Part shown: one piece after another, positions 38,232 through 47,511 of the stretch
Layout of the letters: every line of letters starts with the position of its first letter
Numbering within the stretch: the first letter of the stretch is position 1
Assembly: GCA_029268225.1 (NCBI GenBank)
Contig: JAJUGJ010000015.1
Span: 1-64,000, forward strand
From: Burkholderiales bacterium
GTDB lineage: Bacteria; Pseudomonadota; Gammaproteobacteria; Burkholderiales; Burkholderiaceae_C
Length of the DNA: 64,000 nt
Direction: 5' to 3'
Notes under the pieces: model-generated
Told to the model about the DNA's origin: nothing
The model's input: the letters and a program-made list of their open reading frames with translations, nothing else
Database searches by the model: none
Made by a program: the position numbers and the translations under genes

Positions 38232-39977
38232 ATGAACGCCAGCGTTGCCGCCGCCGTCCGCCCAGCAGGCCAGTCCATCGTCAACCCAGATGGGTCAACC
38301 AACCGCATCTGGTTGTCGTCTTACGTGAAGGGGGTGGCGCACGACATCGATGTCAACAAGTACCGCTCATTGGGGCATTACTTCGATGAGTGCATCGAGA
38401 AGTTCCGCCATCGCCCGGGCTTTGTCAGCATCGGCACCGAGATGAGCTACGACCGGTTGGATCGACTGGTCAACGCTTTCGCAGGCTGGCTGCAATCGCA
38501 GGGCATCCGCAAGGGCGATCGGGTGGCCATCATGCTGCCCAACACCTTCCAGTACCCGGTGTGCCTGTTCGCGGTGTTGCGCATCGGGGCGGTGGTGGTG
38601 AACGTGAACCCGCTGTACACGGCGCGAGAACTCAATCACCAGTTGAAGGACAGCGGGGCCGAAACCATCATCGTGATGGAGAACTTTGCCAGCACCTTGC
38701 AAGAAGCCCTGGGTGGAACGCAGGTCAAGCGCATCGTGCTGACCCAGATCGGCGATCTCCTGTCGGACGGCTGGCTTAATCCGAAGGGGCGTGCGCTCAA
38801 CTACGTGATCCGCAAGGTCCAGAAGATGGTGCCGGCCTACAACCTGCCAGGTGCCGTCTGGATGCGCGATGCACTGAAGGCCGGTGGCAAAGTGCAGGTC
38901 AAACGTCCCGAGGTGCAGCCTGAGGACCTCGCCTTCCTGCAATACACGGGCGGCACCACAGGCGTGGCCAAGGGTGCGATGCTCACACACCGCAATGTGC
39001 TGGCCAACTGCCAGCAGGCACTGGCATTTGCCGAAGGCCAACTGACGGGTGAGACCGAGACCGTGGTCACACCTTTGCCGCTGTATCACATCTTCTCGTT
39101 GACGGTGAACTGCCTGATCTTCATGGCATTGGGCGGTCGCAACATCCTCATCGCCAACCCGCGTGACACCAAGCGCGTGATGATGATCTTGAAGAAGGAG
39201 AACTTCAGCGGCATCACCTGCGTGAACACGCTGTACGCCTCTTTCCTGGACGACCCTGACTTCCGCAAGCGCGACTTCTCCAATCTCAAGCTCGCCGTGG
39301 CCGGTGGCATGGCGCTGCAACGCAGCATCGCCGAGCGCTGGAAAGAGGTCACAGGCAACTCCATCGTCGAAGGGTATGGCCTGACAGAATGCTCCCCCAT
39401 CGTCACCCAGGCGCCAGTGGACATCAGCAATCCCGGCCCGGCCTTCACGGGCAGCATCGGCGTGCCGGTGCCTTCCACCGAGGTGCGTTGCCGCCGTGAG
39501 GACGGTAGCTGGGCCGACATCAACGAGCCAGGCGAGTTGTGCGTGCGTGGCCCGCAGGTGATGAAGGGCTACTGGCAGCGTCCCGAGGACACGGCCAAGA
39601 CCATCGATGCCGAAGGCTGGTTGGCCACGGGTGACATCGCGGTGATGGACGAGAAAGGCTTCCTCAAGATCGTGGACCGCAAGAAGGACATGATCCTGGT
39701 GTCGGGCTTCAACGTCTATCCCAACGAGATCGAAGACGTCATTGCCATGCACCCCGACGTCAAGGAAGTGGCAGCCGTGGGGGTACCCGACGAAGTCGCC
39801 GGCGAGCGCGTCAAGGTCATCATCGTGCCGCGCACCCCCACGCTGACCAAGGAAGCGGTGATCGAGCACTGCCGCAAGAACCTGACTGGCTACAAGATCC
39901 CGCGTGTGGTCGAGTTCCGCGACACCGAGTTGCCCAAGACGCCTGTGGGTAAGATCTTGCGACGAGAACTTCGCTGA
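38232..39977 (+). CDS. fadD: Long-chain fatty acid-CoA ligase
   Basis: The 581-residue protein activates fatty acids with ATP and CoA. AMP-binding motifs are clear: P-loop-like YTGGTTGVAKGAMLTH, the A4/A5 region EGYGLTECSPIVTQAPVD, the hinge region WLATGDIAVMDEKGFLKIVDRKKDMI, and the C-terminal catalytic Lys in PKTPVGKILRREL. The ATG follows AGGAG. Placement after the thiolase and under the psrA-like gene supports a role in feeding exogenous fatty acids into this pathway. Chain-length preference is unknown. Confidence 0.95.
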   Translation: MNASVAAAVRPAGQSIVNPDGSTNRIWLSSYVKGVAHDIDVNKYRSLGHYFDECIEKFRHRPGFVSIGTEMSYDRLDRLVNAFAGWLQSQGIRKGDRVAIMLPNTFQYPVCLFAVLRIGAVVVNVNPLYTARELNHQLKDSGAETIIVMENFASTLQEALGGTQVKRIVLTQIGDLLSDGWLNPKGRALNYVIRKVQKMVPAYNLPGAVWMRDALKAGGKVQVKRPEVQPEDLAFLQYTGGTTGVAKGAMLTHRNVLANCQQALAFAEGQLTGETETVVTPLPLYHIFSLTVNCLIFMALGGRNILIANPRDTKRVMMILKKENFSGITCVNTLYASFLDDPDFRKRDFSNLKLAVAGGMALQRSIAERWKEVTGNSIVEGYGLTECSPIVTQAPVDISNPGPAFTGSIGVPVPSTEVRCRREDGSWADINEPGELCVRGPQVMKGYWQRPEDTAKTIDAEGWLATGDIAVMDEKGFLKIVDRKKDMILVSGFNVYPNEIEDVIAMHPDVKEVAAVGVPDEVAGERVKVIIVPRTPTLTKEAVIEHCRKNLTGYKIPRVVEFRDTELPKTPVGKILRRELR

Positions 39978-39985
39978 CCCACATC

Positions 39986-40852
39986 ATGACCGCGCCTGCT
40001 GACTTCACCTTCATCCACCGTTTGCGCGTTCGTTGGGCTGAGGTGGACGGGCAGCATGTGGTGTTCAATGGCCACTACCTGACCTATCTGGATGTGGCCA
40101 TCACCGAATTCTGGCGCCATGCCGGACTCCCATACCCCGATGCCCTGGCCTTCCATCAGGGCGACATGTTCGTGCGCCGCAACCTGATCGAGTACCACGC
40201 GCCTGCGCGCATGGACGACTGGCTCGAGATCGGACTGCGTTGCGAACGCATCGGGCATTCGTCCATCACCGTGGCGTGGGCCATCTGGACGCAGGGCCGC
40301 CTGCTGGTCACCGGTGAGGTCGTCAATGTCTTCGTCGACGCGCACAACCGCGTGCCCACGGCGGTGCCTCAGGCCATGCGCGATCAGTTGGCCGCATTTG
40401 CGCGGCACGACAGCATCTATCGCGATGAGTTGGGCGATTGGAACACTTTGCAGACCGGTGCTGCCCGCGTGCGACGTGCGGTGTTCATCGAAGAACAGGG
40501 CATTCCCGAGTCCGAAGAATGGGACGCAGACGATGCCACAGCAGTTCATGCTTTGGTCAGTAACCTGGCTGGCCTGCCGCTGGCCACGGGGCGGCTCATC
40601 CACCTTGGCTTGCCAGCCGGGCAAGCCAAGGTCGGGCGCTTGGCGGTCCTTCGCAGCAGCCGAGGCACGGGCTTGGGTGAACGTGTCCTGAGCGCCTTGA
40701 TGGCCGAAGCGCGTCGCAGGGAGTTGCACCAGGTGAGCCTGCACGCACAGCTCAGCGCGCGAGCCTTTTACGAGAAGTCAGGCTTCGTTGCTGAAGGTCC
40801 GGTGTTCGACGAGGTGGGCATTCCCCATCAGCGCATGGTCATTCGCCTGTGA
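39986..40852 (+). CDS. Fused 4HBT thioesterase and GNAT acetyltransferase
   Basis: The 288-residue protein joins two enzymes. Residues about 8-135 form a YbgC/4HBT hotdog domain (RLRVRWAEVDGQHVVFNGHYLTYLD, with the Asp-x-x-x-V-x-x-N pattern of the family active site, D21 to N28). Residues about 140-288 form a GNAT domain like ElaA/YjcF (RRAVFIEEQGIPESEEWD, acetyl-CoA loop VLRSSRGTGLGERVL, then ARAFYEKSGF). It begins 8 bases after fadD, so it is in the same operon. It may hydrolyse acyl-CoA and acetylate an unknown amine. Its last 14 bases overlap the converging NRDE gene. Confidence 0.88.
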   Translation: MTAPADFTFIHRLRVRWAEVDGQHVVFNGHYLTYLDVAITEFWRHAGLPYPDALAFHQGDMFVRRNLIEYHAPARMDDWLEIGLRCERIGHSSITVAWAIWTQGRLLVTGEVVNVFVDAHNRVPTAVPQAMRDQLAAFARHDSIYRDELGDWNTLQTGAARVRRAVFIEEQGIPESEEWDADDATAVHALVSNLAGLPLATGRLIHLGLPAGQAKVGRLAVLRSSRGTGLGERVLSALMAEARRRELHQVSLHAQLSARAFYEKSGFVAEGPVFDEVGIPHQRMVIRL

Positions 40853-41837
40853 GCGCACCAGGACTGCTTTTGATCAGGCTTCGAGCGCGAGTCTTGCGAA
40901 CGGGCAGATCGGTCGACAACTCATGGTTGTCCTGCTCTTGAACCTCGCTGCTTTCAAAGCTGTCATCGGAACGCACCGATGGCGGCGGCAGGGTGGCACT
41001 GAGCCGAGCCACCTCAGCGCTGTTCATCGTGTGCCGTGGCGGCCAGTTTTTCAAGGTCACACGTCGCATCAAGGCCATGGGGGAGTGGGCACTGAAGCTG
41101 CGCTCCAACACATGCGTCACCACCCGTTTGTTCACCCGCTCGGTGATGATCACCGTCGAGGCCCGTGTGCCGTATCGAAACTCGGGGGCCTTGATGAATG
41201 CCGATGAGAGCATTCGTTCCCACTCCAGTCCCACCCCTGTATGAGGCAATTCGGCATCTGCAGCTTGCGCCGGATCGGCGAGCGCAGAGAACAAGCGATT
41301 GGCAAGGTCCTCTGCATCGACGGCGGCAGGCATGGCTGCCTTGAGCCTGGTTTTGAGGGCCTGCACCTTGGGCCAAGGCGTGTTCAACTCCGCGTTTGAG
41401 AGCCCAAACACCCCTTTCTGCAGACGCTCGGGGTAGAGCCTTTCGTTGTTCAGCCAGAAGCACTCGCCCTCGGCAAAGTCCAGCGCCACCATGTTGAAGC
41501 CGTTGTATCCCGTCATTGCCAGGCGTGGCCACAAGCGGCTCATGTCGGTGTCGCCCTTGAGCCACTGCGTGACGAGGTGGCCGCGTGAAGGCGCGAGCGC
41601 ATCCATCTTTGCCGGGTTTCGCACGTTGGTCACCAGTCCCAGCCGACCCGACGCGGTCAGCCCCAGCCAGGTGCCGCCTTCCGACAGGTCACGCCCTCCG
41701 AGGATGGCAGGTCCACCCCCCTCGGGCTCCCACCACCCCAGGCGTGCAGCGGGGCGGTCGTAGAACTCGTCGCGGTTGCTGGCCAGGACAAAGGGGAACC
41801 TGCTGCTCTGATCCAGGGAGAAAGCCACCAGGCACAT
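40839..41837 (-). CDS. NRDE (TANGO2-like) family protein
   Basis: The 332-residue protein starts MCLVAFSLDQSSRFPFVLASNRDEFYDRP; Cys2 becomes N-terminal after Met removal, as in Ntn-hydrolase-like members, and NRDE is at 21-24. GGRDLSEGGTWLGL and TNVRNP are further family motifs. TANGO2 relatives are linked to membrane traffic and heme or acyl-CoA handling in eukaryotes; bacterial function is unclear. The last 75 or so residues are polar and look poorly ordered. The start is 3 bases after the stop of the DUF4936 gene, so the two form an operon. Confidence 0.88.
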   Translation of the reverse strand: MCLVAFSLDQSSRFPFVLASNRDEFYDRPAARLGWWEPEGGGPAILGGRDLSEGGTWLGLTASGRLGLVTNVRNPAKMDALAPSRGHLVTQWLKGDTDMSRLWPRLAMTGYNGFNMVALDFAEGECFWLNNERLYPERLQKGVFGLSNAELNTPWPKVQALKTRLKAAMPAAVDAEDLANRLFSALADPAQAADAELPHTGVGLEWERMLSSAFIKAPEFRYGTRASTVIITERVNKRVVTHVLERSFSAHSPMALMRRVTLKNWPPRHTMNSAEVARLSATLPPPSVRSDDSFESSEVQEQDNHELSTDLPVRKTRARSLIKSSPGALTGE

Positions 41838-41840
41838 GCT

Positions 41841-42200
41841 TTACCCCTTCGATGTGGATGGAGGCTGCCCGAGCACGGCAGGCGACCAGCCCATGGGAAC
41901 GAAACTTTCCACATGGCGTGGTCCGATGAGGCCTGGGGGGAGCATGTGCACCTGCTCAGCCAGCATCTGCTCAAACAGCACATCCACACCGGCGGGGTGT
42001 TCATACACCTCCATCCAGGTCTGTTCCACGGCAGGGCTCGCGACTTCATCCGTACGTCGCCACAGGCGGGCCTGCAAACCAGGCCAACGCTGCATGAGTG
42101 CTTCCTGCATGGTGATCACAGCATGGAGCGCTTCGGCGGTTCGTGTCTGGGACACCCGGTAGTAGATGAACAAGGCGCGCAGGCCTTCAGGCGAGGACAT
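41841..42200 (-). CDS. DUF4936 family protein
   Basis: The 119-residue protein (LRALFIYYRVSQTRTAEALHAVITMQEALM, RPG-like PGLQARLWRRTD, WMEVYEHPAGVDVLFEQML) matches the DUF4936 family as I know it, small proteins found in beta-proteobacteria. It resembles a dimeric alpha-beta barrel, but function is unknown. It lies directly upstream of the NRDE gene. The 161-base gap to ygfZ contains no site I can name beyond an imperfect GTTAACTAGTTGAC palindrome near 42299. Confidence 0.7.
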   Translation of the reverse strand: MSSPEGLRALFIYYRVSQTRTAEALHAVITMQEALMQRWPGLQARLWRRTDEVASPAVEQTWMEVYEHPAGVDVLFEQMLAEQVHMLPPGLIGPRHVESFVPMGWSPAVLGQPPSTSKG

Positions 42201-42361
42201 GGATCCGTGGGAAAGTCAGCGATGCAAGGCAGACTAACGCAAGGAGTGCCGCTTACGTGCCCTTGATGTGTGAACGCACCAGCATTGTGCGTGGTTACCG
42301 TTAACTAGTTGACGCAAACGCGGATCGCTGCGGTCGCGACACAGCAATACCGCGGGGTGTA

Positions 42362-43327
42362 TCAGTCCTTGGCGTCGTCGGTGGGGAGTGCGTAAGGCAA
42401 GTTGCCCAAGGTCACAGTGAAGCCATCGGCACTGCCGGCCCTCAAAGGCGCACCGCGCGCGGCCAACTTGAGCTCGACCAGCGCACTGCAGCGCGGCGCC
42501 GCACCTGGCATGACCGCTGTATTGATCACCACGCCTGCGGGCTGACCTGGATCGGCATCTGTGAACAACTCCTGCCCCGGCGTCAAGGTCTGCTCTGCGT
42601 GCGCGACGAAGGCACGGCGCTTCGTGGTTCCCCGGTACTGGCTGCGCGCGACCACTTCCTGACCGGGGTAGCACCCTTTCTGGAAGTTCACGCCACCGAT
42701 CAACTCATAGTTGATCATTTGCGGCACGAACAGATCGACCGTGGCTTGTTGAACCCGTGGGATGCCACTCATCACGTCAAGCCATTGCCACTGTTCGGCG
42801 GGCAGGGGGGGGAGTTTGGCCAGGCAGGCTGGCGCGGCCGCCGCTTCGCCCACCCATAACCAGCGCGCAACGCCCAGCACATCGGGCAGTCGAACCAACA
42901 GGCCTTCAGCGGCCGACTGGGCCGACCAGATCGGGGCATCGACGGTGGCGCCCAGCGCCGCGCCGGCTGCCGTGCCAACCAGGCCGATAACCGACAGGGT
43001 CGAGGAGGCGTCCGTCAACTTGGCCTTGGCCCTCAGGACAAACATCGACAAACGCTTGACCAGCGCAGGCACGGTGTCCCGGTCGGCGATCAGCCACAGC
43101 AGATCGGGTTGGGGGCGCAGGTTCAACAGACTGCCCAGCATGCGCCCCTTGGGGGAGCAGTAGGCGGCCAGTCGGGCCTGGTTGGCGCTTTGGCCGCTGA
43201 CATCCTGACTGAGTTGACCGTGCAGGAATGTGGCAGCCTCATCGCCGTGTGCCTGGATGACGCCCAGATCGGACACCAGCAAGGCGCCGGACCAGGAAGT
43301 TGGGTCGGGAAGGTGGATCTCGCTCAT
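42362..43327 (-). CDS. ygfZ: Tetrahydrofolate-binding, Fe-S cluster repair protein YgfZ
   Basis: YgfZ helps maintain certain iron-sulfur enzymes such as MiaB. The ATG at 43327 gives 321 residues starting MSEIHLPDPTSWSGALLVSD. The signature KGCYPGQE is present, with the key Cys at residue 219 in NFQKGCYPGQEVVARSQYRG. The frame is open for 77 codons upstream, but that stretch lies over the divergent mltG and has no homology. The start is just 24 bases from the mltG start. Confidence 0.93.
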   Translation of the reverse strand: MSEIHLPDPTSWSGALLVSDLGVIQAHGDEAATFLHGQLSQDVSGQSANQARLAAYCSPKGRMLGSLLNLRPQPDLLWLIADRDTVPALVKRLSMFVLRAKAKLTDASSTLSVIGLVGTAAGAALGATVDAPIWSAQSAAEGLLVRLPDVLGVARWLWVGEAAAAPACLAKLPPLPAEQWQWLDVMSGIPRVQQATVDLFVPQMINYELIGGVNFQKGCYPGQEVVARSQYRGTTKRRAFVAHAEQTLTPGQELFTDADPGQPAGVVINTAVMPGAAPRCSALVELKLAARGAPLRAGSADGFTVTLGNLPYALPTDDAKD

Positions 43328-43333
43328 AGCCTC

Positions 43334-43341
43334 ATTATCAT
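43334..43341. promoter_or_regulatory. Possible shared -10 element of ygfZ and mltG
   Basis: The 24-base gap holds ATTATCAT. On the minus strand it reads GATAAT followed by six bases (GAGGCT) and the ygfZ ATG, the same spacing as for yhbY. On the plus strand TATCAT (43336-43341) is followed by ten bases and the mltG ATG. No -35 was found. Promoter function is an inference. Confidence 0.4.
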
Positions 43342-43351
43342 CACGGTCGCC

Positions 43352-44407
43352 ATGAAACATTCCACTGCCTTGCCCTATCCCCCACGCTTTGTGCGCCAAC
43401 ACGGCGGCATCCTCGCCCGTCTGTTGACGATGTTGCTTGCGCTGACAGGACTCGTGGCTGCGGCAGCGTGGTGGTGGCTGAGTCAACCCTTGCCCACCAG
43501 CACGCCCACGGTGGAGTATTCGGTGGAGGCTGGCAGCACCCCGCGCGAGGTGGCGCAAGGCTGGGCCGAGGCCGGTGTGCAGACCTCGCCTTGGGTGCTC
43601 TATCAGTGGTTTCGATGGTCAGGACAGTCGCGGCAGATTCGCGCAGGCAGCTACGAATTGAAGCAAGGTGCCAGCGCCCGTGACCTGCTGCGCATGATGG
43701 TGCAGGGCGATGAGAGCCTGGCCCGTGTCAAATTGATCGAGGGCTGGACATTCCAGCGCTGGCGTGAGGAGTTGGCCAAAGCCGATGGCCTGGAGCCCAC
43801 CACCCGAGACTGGACGGCGCAGCAGATCATGGACGCGCTGGGCTTGCCCGGCGTGCCGGCTGAGGGGCGCTTTTTCCCGGACACCTATGCTTACGCCAAA
43901 GGCAATACCGACCTCGCCGTGATGCGTCGTGCTCAGCACGCGATGCAAAAGCATCTGGATGCCGCGTGGGCCCAACGCGACAGCCAGACTCCTCTGAAAA
44001 GTGCCGACGAGGCGCTGATCCTCGCCTCCATTGTCGAAAAGGAGACCGGCCAGGACGCCGACCGCCCCCTGATTGCCGGGGTGTTCACCAACCGCTTGCG
44101 CATCGGCATGCCCCTGCAGACCGATCCGACGGTCATTTACGGACTGGGCGACAGCTTTGATGGGGATCTTCGGCGCGTGCATCTGCGCACCGACACGCCT
44201 TTCAACACCTACACCCGGCGTGGGCTGCCACCATCGCCCATCGCCATGCCAGGCAAAGCGGCCCTCATGGCTGCGGTGCGTCCTGCGCAAACCAAGGCTT
44301 TGTACTTTGTCGCACGCGGCGACGGCAGCAGCGCATTCAGCGCCACCTTGGACGAACATAATCGTGCCGTGAACCTCTATCAACGCACGCCCAGGAAGAA
44401 CCCATGA
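43352..44407 (+). CDS. mltG: Endolytic murein transglycosylase MltG
   Basis: MltG cuts nascent glycan strands in the periplasm and sets their length. The 351-residue protein has one N-terminal membrane helix (about residues 29-48, [19 protein letters not shown]), a LysM-like region ([18 protein letters not shown]) and a YceG domain with catalytic Glu231 in ASIVEKETG, followed by [19 protein letters not shown] and [16 protein letters not shown]. The start at 43352 is the first ATG after the divergent ygfZ; no clear ribosome site precedes it. It overlaps tmk by four bases. Confidence 0.95.
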   Translation: MKHSTALPYPPRFVRQHGGILARLLTMLLALTGLVAAAAWWWLSQPLPTSTPTVEYSVEAGSTPREVAQGWAEAGVQTSPWVLYQWFRWSGQSRQIRAGSYELKQGASARDLLRMMVQGDESLARVKLIEGWTFQRWREELAKADGLEPTTRDWTAQQIMDALGLPGVPAEGRFFPDTYAYAKGNTDLAVMRRAQHAMQKHLDAAWAQRDSQTPLKSADEALILASIVEKETGQDADRPLIAGVFTNRLRIGMPLQTDPTVIYGLGDSFDGDLRRVHLRTDTPFNTYTRRGLPPSPIAMPGKAALMAAVRPAQTKALYFVARGDGSSAFSATLDEHNRAVNLYQRTPRKNP

Positions 44408-45021
44408 GCACAGGTCGATTCATCACGTTCGAGGGTATCGACGGTGCAGGCAAGACCACCCATCTCGATGCCCTGGAGCGCATCTGGCGCGAGGCGGGCC
44501 ATGAAGTGGTGCGGACCCGTGAACCAGGCGGCACCCCGCTGGCCGAGCAGTTGCGAGGGCTGTTTCTTCACGAGCCCATGGATTCGCTCACCGAAGCGCT
44601 GCTGGTTTTCGCGGCCCGCCGAGATCACCTGACCCAGGTCATTGAGCCGGCGCTGGCCCGCGGCGCCTGGGTGCTGTGCGACCGTTTCACCGATGCCACC
44701 TTCGCTTATCAGGGGGGCGGGCGAGGCTTCGACCTGTCGGTGCTCACGACCTTGGAAAGCTGGGTGCAGGGCGGCCGCCAGCCCGATCTGACGTTCCTCT
44801 TTGACTTGCCTCCCGCGGTGGCGGCTGCACGCCTTGCCGGCGCCCGCCAGCCTGACCGCTTCGAAGCCCAGGATCAGGTGTTTTTCGAGCGTGTGCGCGA
44901 GATGTACCTCACCCGCATGGCCCAGCATCCGGAGCGTTTCGTGCTGATTCAGGCTGACCAACCTCAAGATATCGTGGCGCGCGCCATTGGCCAGGCGCTT
45001 GCAGCCCGGGGTTTGGCATGA
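44404..45021 (+). CDS. tmk: Thymidylate kinase
   Basis: Tmk phosphorylates dTMP to dTDP. The 205-residue protein begins [20 protein letters not shown], with the P-loop at 11-18, the DR(Y/F) motif in [18 protein letters not shown], and a lid region after [19 protein letters not shown]. It overlaps both neighbours by ATGA, giving the coupled mltG-tmk-holB unit also found in Pseudomonas. Confidence 0.97.
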   Translation: MSTGRFITFEGIDGAGKTTHLDALERIWREAGHEVVRTREPGGTPLAEQLRGLFLHEPMDSLTEALLVFAARRDHLTQVIEPALARGAWVLCDRFTDATFAYQGGGRGFDLSVLTTLESWVQGGRQPDLTFLFDLPPAVAAARLAGARQPDRFEAQDQVFFERVREMYLTRMAQHPERFVLIQADQPQDIVARAIGQALAARGLA

Positions 45022-46088
45022 GCGATGGACCTCGTGCGCCGCTGTGGCCTTGGCTGCAGCAACCGCTGCAGTCGGCATTGCAGCAACTCAGCGGGCACCA
45101 TGCCGTGCTGTTGCATGGCCCGCAAGGGGTCGGGCAGTTCGAGTTTGCACTGGCCCTGGCGCGCAGTTGGCTGTGTGAATCCCAGCCGGGTGGTTCCGTC
45201 CCCCAGATGGCCTGTGGCCGTTGCCCCAGTTGCCACCTGATCGACGCTGGCTCGCATCCGGATCTGCAAGTCATCTTGCCTGAGGCGCTGCAGGCCTCAC
45301 TCGGATGGCAGGCCAGCAGCGCAGACGAGGGCGGCGACAAGGCGTCCGACAAGGCCGAGGGCAAGAGCAAAAAGCTCAGCCAGGAAATCAAGGTCGATGC
45401 CATCCGCGCGGTGGTGCAGTTCTCGCAGCACACGGCGTCGCGTGGACGGGCCAAGGTGGTGTTGATTCACCCGGCCGAGCGCATGAACCTGATTGCGGCC
45501 AACACGCTGCTCAAAACGCTGGAAGAGCCCCCGGGGCAAGTGCGCTTTGTGCTCAGCGGCGCCACCTTGGACCAGTTGCTGCCAACCATACGCAGCCGTT
45601 GCCAGGCCTGGCGCTTGCCCATGCCCGACCCCATGCCTGCTGCCCAATGGCTGCAGGCTCAGACCGAGGGCATGAGCCTGGCGGACGCGCAGGTGCTGCT
45701 CGCCGCTGCCGGCGGACAGCCTCTGACGGCGCGAGACCGACAGCAATTGGGTTTGGATGCACGCTCGTGGCCCCAATTGCCTCAGGCCCTGATGCAAGGG
45801 GGCGCCACGAGCCTGACCCAGTGGCCTCTGCCTCTGGTGGTGGAGACACTCCAGAAACTTTGCCATGACCTGGCCCGCACGGCCCAGGGCGCGACGCCCC
45901 GGTACTTCCCGGCGTCCAGCCTGCCCGAGGCGCCGGACTTGGGGCTGCTCACCACCTGGTCTCAGGAACTGGGCAAGGTGGCGCGCCATGCCGAGCACCC
46001 TTGGAATCAGAACCTGAAGATTGAAACGCTGCTCCTGCAGGCGCGGGCCATCATGCGGCCACGCCCAGCCCGCGCCGCGCTGCGGTGA
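45018..46088 (+). CDS. holB: DNA polymerase III subunit delta prime
   Basis: Delta prime is a subunit of the clamp loader. The 356-residue protein has a nucleotide-fold remnant, [19 protein letters not shown], in which the P-loop Lys is replaced, as expected for this non-hydrolysing subunit. The zinc motif is [10 protein letters not shown] with a further Cys upstream. [24 protein letters not shown] and RSRCQAW are typical, and the latter contains the SRC arginine. A charged Lys/Asp-rich insertion (about residues 103-120, [18 protein letters not shown]) interrupts the first domain. It overlaps tmk by four bases. Confidence 0.95.
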   Translation: MSDGPRAPLWPWLQQPLQSALQQLSGHHAVLLHGPQGVGQFEFALALARSWLCESQPGGSVPQMACGRCPSCHLIDAGSHPDLQVILPEALQASLGWQASSADEGGDKASDKAEGKSKKLSQEIKVDAIRAVVQFSQHTASRGRAKVVLIHPAERMNLIAANTLLKTLEEPPGQVRFVLSGATLDQLLPTIRSRCQAWRLPMPDPMPAAQWLQAQTEGMSLADAQVLLAAAGGQPLTARDRQQLGLDARSWPQLPQALMQGGATSLTQWPLPLVVETLQKLCHDLARTAQGATPRYFPASSLPEAPDLGLLTTWSQELGKVARHAEHPWNQNLKIETLLLQARAIMRPRPARAALR

Positions 46089-46133
46089 AATACGTGTATA
46101 CGGCGGCGAGCACAGCGTTACACTTCTTGAATC

Positions 46134-46568
46134 ATGAGCGAGTTTCAAAACACCAGCATGCCTTCCGCGTTCGCGCCCAGCGCGATGGGTAAACTCGGCC
46201 CCGCAGCGGGTTCGGCGGCTGGTGCGGCGGGGCGTCCCAGCGTCATCCAACTGGTGTTCCGTGAAAAGGGTGCGCTGTATGCTGCGTACATCCCCGCGTT
46301 CACCGACGGCGGTTTGTTCGTTCCCACCACCCGCGATTACGTCCTCGGTGACGACGTTTACCTTTTGCTCAGCCTGCCGGATGACAACCAGCGTTACCCC
46401 GTGGCAGGGAAGGTGGCGTGGATCACACCGGCCAATGCCTCGGGCGGCCGCACACAGGGTGTTGGCGTGCGTTTCCCGGCCGACGAGAAAACGCGTTTGC
46501 TGCGCCTGAAGATCGAAGAGATCCTGGGCACCAACATCTCATCGAGCAAGCCCACGCAAACACTGTGA
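46134..46568 (+). CDS. pilZ: Type IV pilus-type PilZ domain protein
   Basis: The 144-residue protein has an Ala/Gly-rich N-terminal stretch of about 35 residues, then a PilZ domain (VIQLVFREKGALYAAYIPAF to EEILG). The c-di-GMP-binding RxxxR motif and (D/N)xSxxG are missing; the second is replaced by FTDGGLFV. This is the situation in Pseudomonas aeruginosa PilZ, which works in type IV pilus assembly and likewise lies next to holB. It starts 45 bases after holB. Confidence 0.9.
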   Translation: MSEFQNTSMPSAFAPSAMGKLGPAAGSAAGAAGRPSVIQLVFREKGALYAAYIPAFTDGGLFVPTTRDYVLGDDVYLLLSLPDDNQRYPVAGKVAWITPANASGGRTQGVGVRFPADEKTRLLRLKIEEILGTNISSSKPTQTL

Positions 46569-46623
46569 GACGCTTTGAGGCAAGATCACGGGTTTGCCGA
46601 TCCGTATTTCTGCCCCAAACACC

Positions 46624-47409
46624 ATGTTTGTCGATTCGCACTGCCACCTGAACTTCCCGCAATACGCTGACACACTCGACACGCTTCGCGCCGAGATGAG
46701 CGAAGCAGGCGTGGACCGTGCCCTGTGCATCAGCACCACCTTGGAAGAGTTTCCGCAGGTGCATGACCTGGCCACCCGCTATGACAACTTCTGGGCCACG
46801 GTGGGTGTTCACCCCGACAACGAAGGCGTGCAGGAACCCACGCTCGATGACCTGCTGAGCCGCGCGCGTCTGCCGCGTGTGGTGGGCATTGGTGAAACCG
46901 GGCTTGATTACTACCGCCTGGGCGAGCGCAGTGTGGCCGACATGGCATGGCAGCGCGACCGCTTCCGCGTACACATCCAGGCGGCGCGTCAGACAGGCTT
47001 GCCCTTGGTCATCCATACCCGCATGGCCAGCGACGACACCATCGCCATCCTCAAAGAAGAAGGGCAGGGCGAGGTGCGTGGGGTCTTCCACTGTTTTACA
47101 GAGAATGAGGCGGTGGCCCGTGCCGCGCTGGACCTGGGTTTCATGATCTCGTTCTCAGGGATCCTCACCTTCAAGAACGCGGCTGAACTGCGGGATGTGG
47201 CCCGGTTTGTTCCCATTGAGCGCTGTTTGATTGAAACCGACAGCCCTTATCTGGCTCCAGCACCTCATCGTGGCAAGACCAACTCACCGGCTTACGTGCC
47301 CTTTGTGGCGCGTCAACTCGCTGAGCTCAAAGGCCTGGATGTCAATGAAGTGGGCCGCATCACATCGACCAACTTCGAGGATTTGTTCTCACTCGTGCGT
47401 GCACACTGA
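46624..47409 (+). CDS. tatD: TatD-family metal-dependent hydrolase
   Basis: TatD proteins are TIM-barrel metal-dependent DNases or related phosphohydrolases. The ATG at 46624 gives 261 residues starting MFVDSHCHLNFPQYAD, with the HxH metal pair, the bridging Glu in VGIGETGLDYYR, His in VIHTRMASDDT and GVFHCFTENEAV, and the final Asp in CLIETDSPYLAPAPHRGKTN. All ligands are present. The order tmk-holB-pilZ-tatD is conserved with Pseudomonas. Confidence 0.96.
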   Translation: MFVDSHCHLNFPQYADTLDTLRAEMSEAGVDRALCISTTLEEFPQVHDLATRYDNFWATVGVHPDNEGVQEPTLDDLLSRARLPRVVGIGETGLDYYRLGERSVADMAWQRDRFRVHIQAARQTGLPLVIHTRMASDDTIAILKEEGQGEVRGVFHCFTENEAVARAALDLGFMISFSGILTFKNAAELRDVARFVPIERCLIETDSPYLAPAPHRGKTNSPAYVPFVARQLAELKGLDVNEVGRITSTNFEDLFSLVRAH

Positions 47410-47511
47410 GGGTTAGCCCACGTCCATCTGGCAGCCATTGGCAGAGAATTTCCTCCAGGCGGAACACTTTTTCAAGCGACCTCCGCCACGGTTCACCACA
47501 CAGGAGGTTCC

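Noticed and set aside
40839-40852. 14-base convergent overlap equal in length to that at 21291-21304
   Set aside because: The sequences differ and are simply the last codons of both genes; the equal length looks like chance.
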